In this document: piece by piece, positions 26,460-34,954 of the stretch
How positions within the stretch are numbered: position 1 is the first letter of the stretch
Layout: each line of letters opens with the position of its first letter
Origin: Acidovorax carolinensis
Lineage (GTDB): Bacteria > Pseudomonadota > Gammaproteobacteria > Burkholderiales > Burkholderiaceae_C
Assembly: GCF_002157145.1 (NCBI RefSeq)
Contig: NZ_CP021361.1
Location: 3,279,001 to 3,343,000, forward strand
Reading direction: 5' to 3'
DNA length: 64,000 bases
Position numbers and translations under genes: made by a program
Notes under the pieces: model-generated
Seen by the model: only the letters and a program-made list of their open reading frames with translations
Told to the model about the DNA's origin: nothing
The model's database searches: none

Positions 26460-26491
26460 AAAAAGCCTGCAACTTTTAAGTTGCAGGCTTT
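26460..26491 (-). terminator. Original terminator of tRNA-Arg, now stranded
   Basis: A perfect 14-bp hairpin (AAAGCCTGCAACTT at 26462-26475 against 26478-26491) followed on the minus strand by five T residues. It sits just beyond the truncated tRNA-Arg copy, so it was probably the terminator of the uninterrupted tRNA gene. Confidence 0.7.
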
Positions 26492-26497
26492 CAACAT

Positions 26498-26542
26498 TGG
26501 TGCGGCTGGCAGGAATCGAACCCACTACCCCTTGGTTCGTAG
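26498..26542 (-). repeat. Truncated 3' copy of tRNA-Arg (att site)
   Basis: The last 45 bases of the tRNA-Arg gene, including the CCA end, are repeated here; compared with 29569-29613 they differ at one position (CCCACTACC against CCCACGACC). Beyond the copy the sequence departs from tRNA. This is the usual scar of integration into a tRNA 3' end. Confidence 0.8.
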
Positions 26543-26671
26543 GAAGGTACGAAACAATTTTTGGCATAGTGAGAATTCCAGTCATACACACCTAAATCAT
26601 TGACAAACCTAGTGAATTTGGTAATTCACCCCCTTAGCTCACCCCAGACTGTTACACTCTAGCCCATCATC

Positions 26672-26713
26672 TTGTTGGGCACATTGTTGGGCACAAATCG
26701 AATGTGCCCAACA
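26672..26713. repeat. Tandem integrase arm-site-like repeats (left)
   Basis: TTGTTGGGCACA occurs twice in tandem (26672-26683 and 26684-26695) and once inverted (TGTGCCCAACA at 26703-26713). The matching pair is at 29489-29512 near the other att copy, as expected for arm-type sites of a lost tyrosine integrase. Confidence 0.6.
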
Positions 26714-26927
26714 CCACTAGACAAACAGGAATGTCGGCGCCGATCCAAATCTGAGCCACCGTGCCGACTGAATATTGAGCCAGGGGTGGAAGCCGACGTT
26801 TCAAGGGTCGGCTGTGGATAAGTGTAGGTGCTATCCTGGTTTGCTGATCTCCTTGCTGATGTGTTGAAGGCGCTGGGCAAGCCGCGAAGGGCGTAGCCCG
26901 TAGCGGCTTGCCCTGCGCGGTGCCTGC

Positions 26928-27749
26928 TCAGAATGGGTCGGGCTCAGCCTGCGTTGAGGCACTCTTTCGGTCCTGTTCCCGGGCCTTGATCCGCTTCTTC
27001 GCAGCGGCCGTGCTGCGGCTGAACCGGATCGACTCGTTGCCCGTCTCCACGATGTGGCAGTGGTGCGTGAGACGGTCCAGCAGCGCGGTGGTCATCTTCG
27101 CGTCGCCGAACACGCTGGACCATTCGGCGAAGTCCAGGTTGGTCGTGATCATCACGCTGGTGTGTTCGTACAGCTTGCTCAGCAGGTGGAACAGCAGCGC
27201 CCCGCCGGCCTGGCTGAACGGCAGATAACCCAGCTCGTCCAGGATGATCAGGTCCATGCGCAGCAAGCTGGTGGCGATGCGACCGGCCTTGCCCTGCGCC
27301 TTCTCCTGCTCCAGTGCGTTAACCAGATCGACCGTGGAGTAGAACCGCACCCGCTTGCCATGGCGGGTGATGCCCGAGACGCCGATGGCAGTGGCCAGAT
27401 GGGTCTTGCCCGTGCCCGGGCCGCCCACCAGCACCACGTTGTGCGCCTCGTCGGTAAAGGCAGTGCCGGCCAGCGTGGTGACGAGCTTTCGGTCCACCGG
27501 CGAGACCGAGAAGTCAAAGCCCGCCATGTCCCGGTGCACCGGGAACTTCGCCGCGTGCATCTGGTGGCTGATCGAGCGCATCGCCCGGTCCGTGCCCTCG
27601 GCCTGCAGCAGGTGCTCGATCAGCCAGCGCGAGGTCTCGATGCCCAGGCCGCCGCCATCGCCACCGCCTTGCTCGACCAGATCAGCCCAGGCACCGGCCA
27701 TGCCGTGCAGGCGCAGCGCCTTGAGTTCGACCAGCACATCAGTCTTCAT
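26928..27749 (-). CDS. istB: IS21 helper ATPase IstB
   Basis: 273 residues from ATG 27749 with AGGAG 7 bases upstream. An AAA+ protein with Walker [17 protein letters not shown] and Walker [14 protein letters not shown]. IstB loads the transposase onto target DNA. The gene overlaps the 3' end of istA by 11 bases. The C-terminal [20 protein letters not shown] tail is positively charged. Intact. Confidence 0.92.
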   Translation of the reverse strand: MKTDVLVELKALRLHGMAGAWADLVEQGGGDGGGLGIETSRWLIEHLLQAEGTDRAMRSISHQMHAAKFPVHRDMAGFDFSVSPVDRKLVTTLAGTAFTDEAHNVVLVGGPGTGKTHLATAIGVSGITRHGKRVRFYSTVDLVNALEQEKAQGKAGRIATSLLRMDLIILDELGYLPFSQAGGALLFHLLSKLYEHTSVMITTNLDFAEWSSVFGDAKMTTALLDRLTHHCHIVETGNESIRFSRSTAAAKKRIKAREQDRKSASTQAEPDPF

Positions 27750-29283
27750 GGCGGGCTCCTTCGGTGGTGGCGCCCACGGCACTGTCCGCGGTGTCGGCCC
27801 GAAGGCTGTCGTAGCGGGCCGTGTTTGCCAGCGGTGGCGTTGTCACCTTCAGCCGTGTGGCCGCCGTGGGAGGTGCCGGCTGCGCGTTGAGCCGGCTCAG
27901 CACGTTGACCACATGCTCCACGCTCACCTTGCCTGGCGCACCGCTCTCCAGCGCCAGCTCGATGGCCACCAGCACCGCGTCCAGACCGGCGCCAAGCACA
28001 ATCGCCAGCACTTGCGCCATCACCCGGTCGCCTCCCGGGTTACGCAATAGCCCGCGGCGCAGCCGCTGCAGTGGCTCGGGCATGTCCGCAAAGGGCGCTC
28101 CGTTTCTCAGCGCCCCGGGCTTTCTCTGCAGCAGCGGGATGTAGTGCTGCCAGTCGTACCGGGTCTCGCCCGCGTTGCTCAGACGTTCGTGGCGGGCGAT
28201 GACCTCATCATCGGCCACGATGACCACGCGGCCCGGGTACAGCCGCGTGCTCACCATCTGGCCCACGCGTTCGCACGGCACCGAATACCGGTTGCGCGCC
28301 ACAGACACCAGGCAGGTGCTGGAAACCCGCGCGGGTTTCTCGACGTAGCCGTCGAAGGGCAGCGGCATGGGCATGAGGTGCGCCCGCTCGTGTTCGAGCA
28401 TCTCCGACACGCTGAACTGCTTGTGCTCGGGGTGGCGTACCTCGTCCCACAACGCGCGGCAGCGCTGGCCCAGCCAGGCGTTGAGTTCGGTGAAGCTGCC
28501 GAACTTGATCTGCGCCGCGTCGATCCAGATGCGTCGGCGGCTGTCCTGCACGTTCTTCTCCACCACCCCTTTCTCCCAGCCGCTGGCCACGTTGCAGAAG
28601 TCCGGGTCATAGAGGTAGTGCGCGCACATGGTGGCAAAGCGCTCGTTGACGATGCGTCCCTTGCCCTTCTTGACCTTGTCTACAGCGGTCTTCATGTTGT
28701 CGTAGATGCCCCGGCGTGCCACGCCGCCCAGCGCGGCGAACGATCGGGTGTGGGCATCGAACAGCATCTCGTGACCCTGGCTGGGGTACGCCACCAGCCA
28801 GAAGGCCCGCGAAGCACACAGCTTCATATGCGAGACCTGCACCCGGTAGTAGATGCCGCCGATCACCATGCCTTCCTCGCTCCAGTCGAACTGGAAAGCC
28901 TCTCCCAGCTCGAAGGCCAGCGGCACGAAGGCATTGACGGCCGCCCCCTGACCCTCGCTCTGGCGCCACGCCCGGATGAAGTCGGTCACCCGCGTGTAAC
29001 CCCCTTCGTAGCCCGCTTGCCTGATCTCGGCGTACAGCGCCTTGGCCGTGCGCCGCTCGTGTTTGGGCCGCCGTGCATCGGCCTTCAAGGCCAGCATGAG
29101 CGCGTCATGAAACGCCGTCAGTTTGTTGGGCTGTTCGCTGCGGCGGTACCTCGGTGGGCCGTCCACCTCGCCGTGCAGCCACTTCGCCACCGTGTTGCGC
29201 GATAGCCCTGTCATGCGCGATATCTCGCGCTCCGATTTGTTCTTGCGGGCATACAAATGCCGGATCCTGCCAATCATGTCCAT
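27739..29283 (-). CDS. istA: IS21 transposase IstA
   Basis: 514 residues from ATG 29283 with GGAG 8 bases upstream. The N-terminal helix-turn-helix is [20 protein letters not shown]; the RNase H-like catalytic core begins with the first aspartate in [13 protein letters not shown] and continues through [11 protein letters not shown] to the glutamate region. IstA cuts and joins the IS ends. No disruption, so the IS may be active. Confidence 0.92.
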   Translation of the reverse strand: MDMIGRIRHLYARKNKSEREISRMTGLSRNTVAKWLHGEVDGPPRYRRSEQPNKLTAFHDALMLALKADARRPKHERRTAKALYAEIRQAGYEGGYTRVTDFIRAWRQSEGQGAAVNAFVPLAFELGEAFQFDWSEEGMVIGGIYYRVQVSHMKLCASRAFWLVAYPSQGHEMLFDAHTRSFAALGGVARRGIYDNMKTAVDKVKKGKGRIVNERFATMCAHYLYDPDFCNVASGWEKGVVEKNVQDSRRRIWIDAAQIKFGSFTELNAWLGQRCRALWDEVRHPEHKQFSVSEMLEHERAHLMPMPLPFDGYVEKPARVSSTCLVSVARNRYSVPCERVGQMVSTRLYPGRVVIVADDEVIARHERLSNAGETRYDWQHYIPLLQRKPGALRNGAPFADMPEPLQRLRRGLLRNPGGDRVMAQVLAIVLGAGLDAVLVAIELALESGAPGKVSVEHVVNVLSRLNAQPAPPTAATRLKVTTPPLANTARYDSLRADTADSAVGATTEGARHED

Positions 29284-29488
29284 GGTGATCACTCCTTGTC
29301 CTCTGCTGCACAAAAAAGCAGCAGATTAAGTTGTTCACCTGGCTCAGTTTTGGGTCGGCACTACCCTCAAAAGTGGCTCAGTTTTCGGTCGGCGCCAACA
29401 ACCACGTCTTTTTCATGGCGGTAGCTTGCTGGCGACGATGCCAAGGCAGTTCGGGCTTTGACTTCACGGACTCCCCTAGCAACCCAAC

Positions 29489-29512
29489 TTGTTGGGCACA
29501 ATGTTGGGCACA
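29489..29512. repeat. Tandem integrase arm-site-like repeats (right)
   Basis: TTGTTGGGCACA then ATGTTGGGCACA in tandem, matching the pair at 26672-26695 on the other side of the IS21 element. These are remnants of the element that once occupied tRNA-Arg. Confidence 0.6.
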
Positions 29513-29529
29513 TTTCTGAAAGACAAAGG

Positions 29530-29562
29530 AAAAAGCCCTAGAACATTTCTGTTCTAGGGCTT
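29530..29562 (-). terminator. Terminator now serving tRNA-Arg
   Basis: AAGCCCTAGAACA (29533-29545) pairs with TGTTCTAGGGCTT (29550-29562), followed on the minus strand by a T run. It lies on the element side of the intact tRNA, so the element appears to have supplied a replacement for the terminator now at 26460-26491. Confidence 0.75.
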
Positions 29563-29568
29563 ACCTAT

Positions 29569-29645
29569 TGGTGCGGCTGGCAGGAATCGAACCCACGACC
29601 CCTTGGTTCGTAGCCAAGTACTCTATCCAGCTGAGCTACAGCCGC
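29569..29645 (-). tRNA. tRNA-Arg, anticodon ACG
   Basis: 77 bases with encoded CCA. The acceptor GCGGCTG pairs with CAGCCGC, the anticodon stem is CTTGG/CCAAG with loop CTACGAA (anticodon ACG), and the T loop is TTCGATT. Its 3' 45 bases are duplicated at 26498-26542. Confidence 0.95.
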
Positions 29646-29847
29646 TAAGCTTTGGATTATAGCATGAAATTCAGACAAATCTAAAAATCAAACCGCTTTT
29701 GATAAGCGATTGCATTGCCTGCAAGATCACCTACCCATCCAAATCCCAAGCGCAATTGTAATGCACCGGGAACGCCCCTTGATCCAGATTTGTGAAATTC
29801 TCGTGAAAGAAAGCGTGAGAGCAGGCAATGATCGTGCAGACGATCAA
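29646..29847. other. Spacer between two tRNA loci
   Basis: About 200 AT-richer bases without a supported gene. Short open frames on the minus strand have no ribosome binding site. Nothing else seen. Confidence 0.5.
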
Positions 29848-29895
29848 TGGTAGGGCGTGTTGGACTTGAACCAACGACCAAAGGATTATGAGTCC
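29848..29895 (-). repeat. att copy: duplicated 3' end of the CAT tRNA
   Basis: 48 bases from TGGTAGGGCGTGTTGGACTT to the anticodon-arm GGATTATGAGTCC, identical to 37208-37255. The remainder of the tRNA (5' half) is absent here, so this is the distal att site. Confidence 0.9.
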
Positions 29896-30011
29896 CACCA
29901 ATGCCACATTGAACACCATAGCGTTTCGTTGATTTTTGCTTATATATCAATAACTTAACGTTTTCATTCAACGCCCCTAAATTCACCTTTGTGCCGGAAA
30001 ATTGCGAAAAA

Positions 30012-30064
30012 GTGGCTACATGGTGGCTACATGGCGGCTACACTGACCCAATCATGTAGCCAAC
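30012..30064. repeat. 11-bp tandem repeats near the integrase (arm sites)
   Basis: GTGGCTACATG (30012), GTGGCTACATG (30023) and GCGGCTACACT (30034) follow each other at 11-base spacing; an inverted CATGTAGCCAAC lies at 30053-30064, just before the integrase gene. The same repeat recurs at 37098-37149. One helical turn per repeat suits cooperative binding by the integrase arm domain; they may also regulate int. Confidence 0.7.
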
Positions 30065-30082
30065 CCAACCGGAGCAAACAGC

Positions 30083-31426
30083 ATGGCCCGCCCCAAAAAT
30101 ACCGATGCGCCAGACCTTAAGGAACGGGTCAACTTGACCACTGGAGCAATCAGCCGCCTGGCCTGCCCGCCTGGAAAGCAACAGGCATTCATGCGAGACA
30201 GCGAAGCGCCTGGCTTGCGAGTGCGTGTGACTGCTGCGGGGGCTAAATCGTTTGTCTATGAGGCGAAGCTGAACCGGCAAACCATCCGCCGCACCATCGG
30301 GGATGTGAAGTTGTGGAGTATCGAGCAGGCCCGCACCGAAGCCCGGCGCCTTGCTGTGGTGCTGGATAACGGGCGAGACCCACGCGAGGTAGAGCGCCAG
30401 CAACAGGCAGACAACGCCGCAGCAAAAGCCGCCGCCGCCGTTCAATCCGCTACCGTGGGTGAGGTGTGGGCCGCCTACGTGTCCGAGCGCTCCCCGCACT
30501 GGGGTGACCTTCACCGAAAAGACCATGAGCGCCTTGCCCGTGCTGGTGGCGAGGCTGCCAACCGCGGCACCCGGGGCCGTGGCGTGACCATTGCCGGGCC
30601 ATTGCACCCGCTGCTGGGGCTGGCTCTGCGTGACCTGACAGCGCCAACTATAGAAGCATGGGCCGCACGCGAGGCACAGACGCGCCCCACCGCTGCCCGG
30701 CTGGCGTGGCGGCTGCTGAAAGCGTTTTTAGGCTGGTGCGCAGAACAGCCGGAATATGCGCCAGTGCTGGCCGGGGCGAACCCTGCCAAGACAAAGAAAG
30801 CACGCGAGGCGCTGGGCAAGGCGAAGGCAAAGGACGATTCATTGCTGAAAGAGCAACTGCCCGCATGGTTTGCCGCCGTGCGCAGCATTGGCAATCCGAC
30901 CGTGGCCGCCTACCTGCAAACGCTGCTGCTGACGGGTGCAAGGCCGGGCGAGGTGCTGGCGATGCGCTGGGACGACTTAAACACCCAATGGCGGGGCTTG
31001 ACCATCCGCGACAAGGTAGAGGGAGAGCGCGTTATCCCTTTGACGCCCTACGTGCATAACCTGCTGGCCGCCCTGCCCCGCCGCAATGAATTTGTGTTTG
31101 CCAGTAGCCGCAACGAAAACACGTCGCTAACTGAGCCCAACCATGCGCACGATAAAGCGTGCAAGGTGGCCGCCATTGATGCGCTAACCCTGCATGGCCT
31201 GCGCCGGAGCTTTGGCACCTTGTCGGAGTGGCTGGAAATCCCCGCCGGTGTGGTGGCGCAGATTCAAGGCCACAAGCCGAGCGCAACCGCTGAGAAACAT
31301 TACAGAGTGCGCCCGCTTGACTTGCTGCGCGTACACCATGAGCGCATAGAGGCCTGGATTCTGGAAGAGGCTGGGATTGTGTTCGATGCCAAGGCCGCGC
31401 CGGGGGCGCTGCGCGCCGTTACATGA
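30083..31426 (+). CDS. int: Tyrosine integrase of the compact element
   Basis: 447 residues from ATG 30083 with GGAG about 8 bases upstream. The N-terminal DUF4102-like arm-binding part has APGLRVRVTAAGAKSFVYEA, and the catalytic core has TGARPGEVLAMRW (Arg), LHGLRRSFGT (His/Arg) and GHKPSATAEKHYR (His/Tyr). It recombines the tRNA att sites. It lies next to the truncated att copy rather than the intact tRNA and reads into the element. Followed by a terminator at 31495-31517. Intact. Confidence 0.9.
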   Translation: MARPKNTDAPDLKERVNLTTGAISRLACPPGKQQAFMRDSEAPGLRVRVTAAGAKSFVYEAKLNRQTIRRTIGDVKLWSIEQARTEARRLAVVLDNGRDPREVERQQQADNAAAKAAAAVQSATVGEVWAAYVSERSPHWGDLHRKDHERLARAGGEAANRGTRGRGVTIAGPLHPLLGLALRDLTAPTIEAWAAREAQTRPTAARLAWRLLKAFLGWCAEQPEYAPVLAGANPAKTKKAREALGKAKAKDDSLLKEQLPAWFAAVRSIGNPTVAAYLQTLLLTGARPGEVLAMRWDDLNTQWRGLTIRDKVEGERVIPLTPYVHNLLAALPRRNEFVFASSRNENTSLTEPNHAHDKACKVAAIDALTLHGLRRSFGTLSEWLEIPAGVVAQIQGHKPSATAEKHYRVRPLDLLRVHHERIEAWILEEAGIVFDAKAAPGALRAVT

Positions 31427-31745
31427 ACATCTGAACCATTCCACGGGTCAAATTGTTGTTAATTAACAACGACTAATGTAAATTTAACGTAAAGAACCAG
31501 CTTCGGCTGGTTTTTTTACTTGCGCATCCCTTGGGAAAAAAGGGGATTAAATCAACACGGTTAAATACCGAGAAGACAAAAAATCAACAAAACGGAATAC
31601 AGGTAAATTTACAAGCGTTGAATAAAAGTACCTAAGTAAGTCGAAAAATCCACAAAAAATGACCAAAAGTCGCTTTTTGTAGGCATTTTGCAAGCCTTGG
31701 CAAACGCGGCAAGATCGGGGCACTTCGCTACGAAAGGCATCCGAC
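31427..31745. other. AT-rich intergenic region with palindrome and terminator
   Basis: 319 bases without a gene. GTTGTTAATTAACAAC at 31455-31470 is a perfect 16-base palindrome. AACCAGC-TTCG-GCTGGTT followed by T residues (31495-31517) is a good terminator for int. The remaining AT-rich part (31540-31720) probably holds the promoter of the next operon; no single promoter stands out. Confidence 0.55.
31495..31517 (+). terminator. Terminator after the element integrase
   Basis: AACCAGC stem, TTCG tetraloop, GCTGGTT stem, then a run of T residues. Confidence 0.85.
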
Positions 31746-31954
31746 ATGCGCATCCCCGGCCAATATCCGCCACTCCAAACCACCAACCAACCCGCCGTAG
31801 GCACCGCGCAGGCATCGTTCTATCTTGGGCGCTCGCAACAGACCTTGCGCCGCTGGGCTTCTCGGGCGAAGGCCCAATCAAGCCCCTGAACGTTAATGGT
31901 CGCCTTGCCTGGCAAGTCGCCAAGCTGCGCGAGGTGCTGGGGGTTGCTGCATGA
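31746..31954 (+). pseudogene. AlpA-like helix-turn-helix regulator, frameshifted
   Basis: ATG 31746 opens MRIPGQYPPLQTTNQPAVGT, then SFYLGRSQQTLRRWAS, a MerR/AlpA-type helix; this frame stops at 31889 after 47 codons. Another frame continues smoothly as GEGPIKPLNVNGRLAWQVAK to the TGA at 31954, which is exactly the expected second half of AlpA-like excision/regulatory proteins. The break is at about 31,860 (GGGCTTCTCGGGCG), where a single missing base would restore a 69-70-residue protein. The next gene overlaps its restored stop by four bases, supporting the restored frame. Either a mutation or a sequencing error. Confidence 0.6.
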
Positions 31955-32307
31955 CCACCCCACAATTGCCGCCGCCACCATGGCACGTTATCGAGAGCCG
32001 CCCCGGCATGGGCAACTTACATGCTCTAGTGGCACGCCTGGGCCGCAATCCTGCGAGCCTGACCCCATATCGACTGGGCGGTGCGCTGCGCGCCCTGGCG
32101 GAGCTTGAACGTGTGGGCGTGCCCCTGTCACAGAGCGCGATTGTCCTGGCCGTGGCCCGCACCTACGAGGGCCAATGGCGCTTGCAAGTGGCGTGCCCCT
32201 CGTGTGGTGTGCCGCACGTCCATGCAGCAGGCGAGGCAGCCGCGCCAGTGTTCGGCAGACGTGATCCGCCCTGTGGTGGCGCCCCATACCACCTTCGATT
32301 CGATTGA
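31951..32307 (+). CDS. Hypothetical element protein with CxxC pair
   Basis: 118 residues from ATG 31951, overlapping the regulator stop by four bases. The middle (LTPYRLGGALRALAELERVG, then VPLSQSAIVLAVARTYEGQW) looks helical; the end has CPSCGVPHVH and a later cysteine, possibly binding zinc. I do not recognise it. Its coupling to the regulator upstream indicates an early operon. Confidence 0.6.
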   Translation: MTTPQLPPPPWHVIESRPGMGNLHALVARLGRNPASLTPYRLGGALRALAELERVGVPLSQSAIVLAVARTYEGQWRLQVACPSCGVPHVHAAGEAAAPVFGRRDPPCGGAPYHLRFD

Positions 32308-32321
32308 ACCAAAAAGAAAAA

Positions 32322-32341
32322 TGCCCGCTTGCAGGCGGGCA
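32322..32341. terminator. Hairpin, terminator-like on the minus strand
   Basis: TGCCCGC-TTGCAG-GCGGGCA; a broken T run follows only on the minus strand, and the plus strand lacks one. May limit antisense or attenuate plus-strand transcription. Confidence 0.35.
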
Positions 32342-32360
32342 CCAAAGAAAGTTTTTGCGC

Positions 32361-32621
32361 ATGAATTTTAAACCCGCTGCACTCGCCGTGCAACTCTACT
32401 CCGTGCCGATACCCACGTCTGCGGACGTGGTGCCGGGGGCTTGCTGGACCCTGCGCTATCGCTGCCCCCACTGCCGTGCATATCGACGAAACACCTACTT
32501 TTTTGGAGGACTCATCCCGCCGACCCCCTGCGTGTTTGACCCTTGCGGGGCTCACTTGCAGCTTCTCCCGCGCGATGGCTGGCGCGCATGGCCAAAGAAA
32601 AAACCAATGAGGGCAGCATGA
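32361..32621 (+). CDS. Hypothetical small zinc-ribbon-like protein
   Basis: 86 residues beginning MNFKPAALAVQLYSVPIPTS. RYRCPHCRAYRR plus two later cysteines (PCVFDPCGAHL) could form one zinc site. Its stop overlaps the primase start by four bases, so both are co-translated. No clear ribosome binding site is seen at ATG 32361. Function unknown; a link to replication is inferred only from position. Confidence 0.55.
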   Translation: MNFKPAALAVQLYSVPIPTSADVVPGACWTLRYRCPHCRAYRRNTYFFGGLIPPTPCVFDPCGAHLQLLPRDGWRAWPKKKPMRAA

Positions 32622-34954
32622 TGCAAGTCTCCTATTTCAACCACCCGACCGACAACGAACCCAAGGCCCGTGAGATGGCCTGGCCGGACCTGGCAAAGCA
32701 ACTGTGCAGCCCTGCGCCAAGTCGTCCGGGAAAGAAGGGACCGGGCTTCACTTGCGCACGCTACAAGCCCGGCAGCACGCGCGGAAACGCCGGTGTAGAA
32801 AGCCTGTCTGCCGCTGTGCTGGACTTTGATGACGGCACGACACCTGAGTCCGTGCTGACACGCTTGTCGGGACTTGAGGCCGTGGTCTATTCAACCTTTC
32901 GTGACCATCCGGCACACCGCCGTTTTCGCCTGGTGCTGCCGCTGGCAGCAGAGTGCCCGAAGCCACAGTGGGCTGCGCTGTGGCAGGCCATCAATCACGC
33001 CTGCGGAGGCTGCGCAGACCCTGCCGCCAAGGACGCCGCCCGCCTGAGCTACCTGCCCGCCCAACCGACCGACACCGCCGCCTGGCTTGAAGCACACGAC
33101 GACAAGGAAGGCGCCGCCCTGCTGATCCTGTTCAACGGGGAGCCAAAGCAGGCAGCACCCATACACCAGACCGGCGCCGTCCTGAGCGTGGCTGAGTGGC
33201 TAGAGCGTGCGGGCATTGCACCCACGCCCGCCCACCATGATGACGCACCCGCACGCGACGACACCGAACCACTGACCCTCACGCGAGACCAACTTATCGA
33301 AGCTGCGCAGCGCATAACGCTGGAGGGCTGCCGCGCCGTGCTCGAACGCCCTGATGCAAGCGAGGGCGAGTGCTGGCGCGATTGCGTCCTGCTGCCGCTT
33401 CGGAACACCGCTTACTGGGACCGTGACCGCGCCGACGATCTATACGAAGCTTACGAAGTAGCCAGCGCGCAACTACCCGGCGACACGAGCAACAACGCGG
33501 CGCAGTGGCGCGCGAGGACAAAACCCACGGGCAGCAATCCACGAACGATAGGCACCTTTATTCGTGCCTGCGGTGGCAGCGCACCCACTGCTGACGGGTT
33601 CGGGGATGCACTCGCCGCGCCGATTGATCGCAGCACCCGCGATGCCTTTTTTTACTTTGCGCCGGCTGGGATGTTTATTGACCGCACGACGCGGGACCAG
33701 TGGCCGGCAAAGTCGGTTGATGCATCGGTGAAGTGGGAGACGCGCACGATCCGCAACGCGGACGGGACCGAAAAAGAAGCCCGAACCCAGCCGTCCAAGT
33801 GGATCGAGAGAAACCGGGCCGTGCATCAAATGTCATGGCTCCCCGGCGCCGGTGAAGTAGCCGAGGGCGTGGTCATCATGGAGGCGGGGGAAGTGCCAAG
33901 CCCCGACAATCGCGTGTTCAACTTGTACCGCCCACCCGCCGTAATTGACGGCGACGCAAGGCAGGCCGGTAAGTGGCTTGACCACCTGCACACGATTTAC
34001 CCCGACGATGCCGACCACCTTTGTAGATGGATGGCGTACCACGTCCAACAGCCGGCAGGTAAGTGCAACCACGCGATTGTGCTGATCGGATCGCCGGGCA
34101 TTGGCAAGGACACGATGCTTGAACCCCTGGTGCATGGTGTTGGCCCGTGGAACTTCGCAGACATCAAGCCGGGCCAGCTTGTCGCACGGTTCAACGGCTA
34201 CCGCCGCAACAAGGTTATTCGCGTGAACGAGGCGCACGACACGGGCGATGAAATCAACCGACATGGAATTTATGAGGCCGCTAAGGTGCTGATCGCCGCC
34301 CCGCCCGAGGTGCTAATGGTTGATGAAAAGCACCGCAAAGAATACGCCATCCCCAATAAATGCGGGGTGGTGTTCACCAGCAATCACCCGACGGACGCCA
34401 TGTATCTGCCCGCCGATGATCGGCGGCATTACGTGGCGGCCAGCAACGCGAACAAAGAGATGTTCACCGGCGACTATTGGGCGGACCTGTGGTCCTGGTA
34501 TCACGCCGGGGGCTTAGGGCACGCCGTGGCCTATCTCCAAGGGCTTGACCTTGCTACGTTCAACCCCAAGGCACCGCCGCCGCTAACCCCTGCATTCTGG
34601 ACGCTGGTGTCGTCCGGGGAAGCGCCCGAGGATGGCGACCTACGCGACCTGATCGCCGCCGTAGGTTCCCCCATCGTCCTGACCCTAGACGACCTGATCG
34701 AAAAAGCGGACCACAGGATGTTCGAGGAACTGCGCAGCGCAGCCAAGCGCCGCCAGTGGCAACACAGGCTAGGCCGTGCCGGTTATCTGCCGGTGCGCAA
34801 CCCTGGCACCACGGATGGCCGCTGGAAGATCGACGGAAAGAATCGCGCCGTCTACGGGCAGCAGGGGGGCACGTATGCGCAGCACTGCGCAGCGATAGCC
34901 GCCATGTCTGAAAAAGTCCGTGAAGTCCGTGGTTCCGACCATCAACTTTTTTAG
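32618..34954 (+). CDS. Primase-helicase (PrimPol plus SF3/D5-type ATPase)
   Basis: 778 residues from ATG 32618, chosen for the ATGA overlap with the gene before and a GAGGG upstream. The first 200 residues contain AAVLDFDDGTTPESV and FRDHPAHRRFRLVLPL, typical of archaeo-eukaryotic-type primases. The C-terminal half is a helicase with Walker A IGSPGIGKDTMLEP and RVNEAHDTGDEIN, followed by VFTSNHPTDAMYLPADDRR. Such proteins start replication of phages and satellites, like the P4 alpha protein in principle. The last codons contain two of the 9-bp iterons described at 34916. Confidence 0.85.
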   Translation: MMQVSYFNHPTDNEPKAREMAWPDLAKQLCSPAPSRPGKKGPGFTCARYKPGSTRGNAGVESLSAAVLDFDDGTTPESVLTRLSGLEAVVYSTFRDHPAHRRFRLVLPLAAECPKPQWAALWQAINHACGGCADPAAKDAARLSYLPAQPTDTAAWLEAHDDKEGAALLILFNGEPKQAAPIHQTGAVLSVAEWLERAGIAPTPAHHDDAPARDDTEPLTLTRDQLIEAAQRITLEGCRAVLERPDASEGECWRDCVLLPLRNTAYWDRDRADDLYEAYEVASAQLPGDTSNNAAQWRARTKPTGSNPRTIGTFIRACGGSAPTADGFGDALAAPIDRSTRDAFFYFAPAGMFIDRTTRDQWPAKSVDASVKWETRTIRNADGTEKEARTQPSKWIERNRAVHQMSWLPGAGEVAEGVVIMEAGEVPSPDNRVFNLYRPPAVIDGDARQAGKWLDHLHTIYPDDADHLCRWMAYHVQQPAGKCNHAIVLIGSPGIGKDTMLEPLVHGVGPWNFADIKPGQLVARFNGYRRNKVIRVNEAHDTGDEINRHGIYEAAKVLIAAPPEVLMVDEKHRKEYAIPNKCGVVFTSNHPTDAMYLPADDRRHYVAASNANKEMFTGDYWADLWSWYHAGGLGHAVAYLQGLDLATFNPKAPPPLTPAFWTLVSSGEAPEDGDLRDLIAAVGSPIVLTLDDLIEKADHRMFEELRSAAKRRQWQHRLGRAGYLPVRNPGTTDGRWKIDGKNRAVYGQQGGTYAQHCAAIAAMSEKVREVRGSDHQLF

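Larger units (their letters stand above)
26419..26731. other. Gene-free stretch: terminator, att copy, element remnant
   Basis: 313 bases with no gene. It contains the stranded terminator, the truncated tRNA-Arg copy (26498-26542) and about 190 bases of AT-rich remnant of an integrated element, including TTGTTGGGCACA repeats. The IS21-family left end starts at 26732. Confidence 0.6.
26732..29400 (-). mobile_element. IS21-family insertion sequence
   Basis: About 2.67 kb with ends TGTCGGCGCCGATCCAAAT (left) and, inverted, TGTTGGCGCCGACCGAAAA (right). A second internal CTGAGCCA/GCCGAC block repeats at each end, the multiple terminal repeats typical of IS21. It carries istA and istB in the usual overlapping order. 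No target duplication of 4-8 bases is evident outside the ends, suggesting rearrangement after insertion or decay of the flanks. Confidence 0.88.

Noticed and set aside
26732..29400. Target-site duplication around the IS21-family element
   Set aside because: The bases outside the two ends do not match over 4-8 positions, so none is claimed.
29681..29986. Minus-strand open frame of about 100 codons between tRNA-Arg and the compact element
   Set aside because: It crosses the att repeat and has no ribosome binding site or conserved feature.
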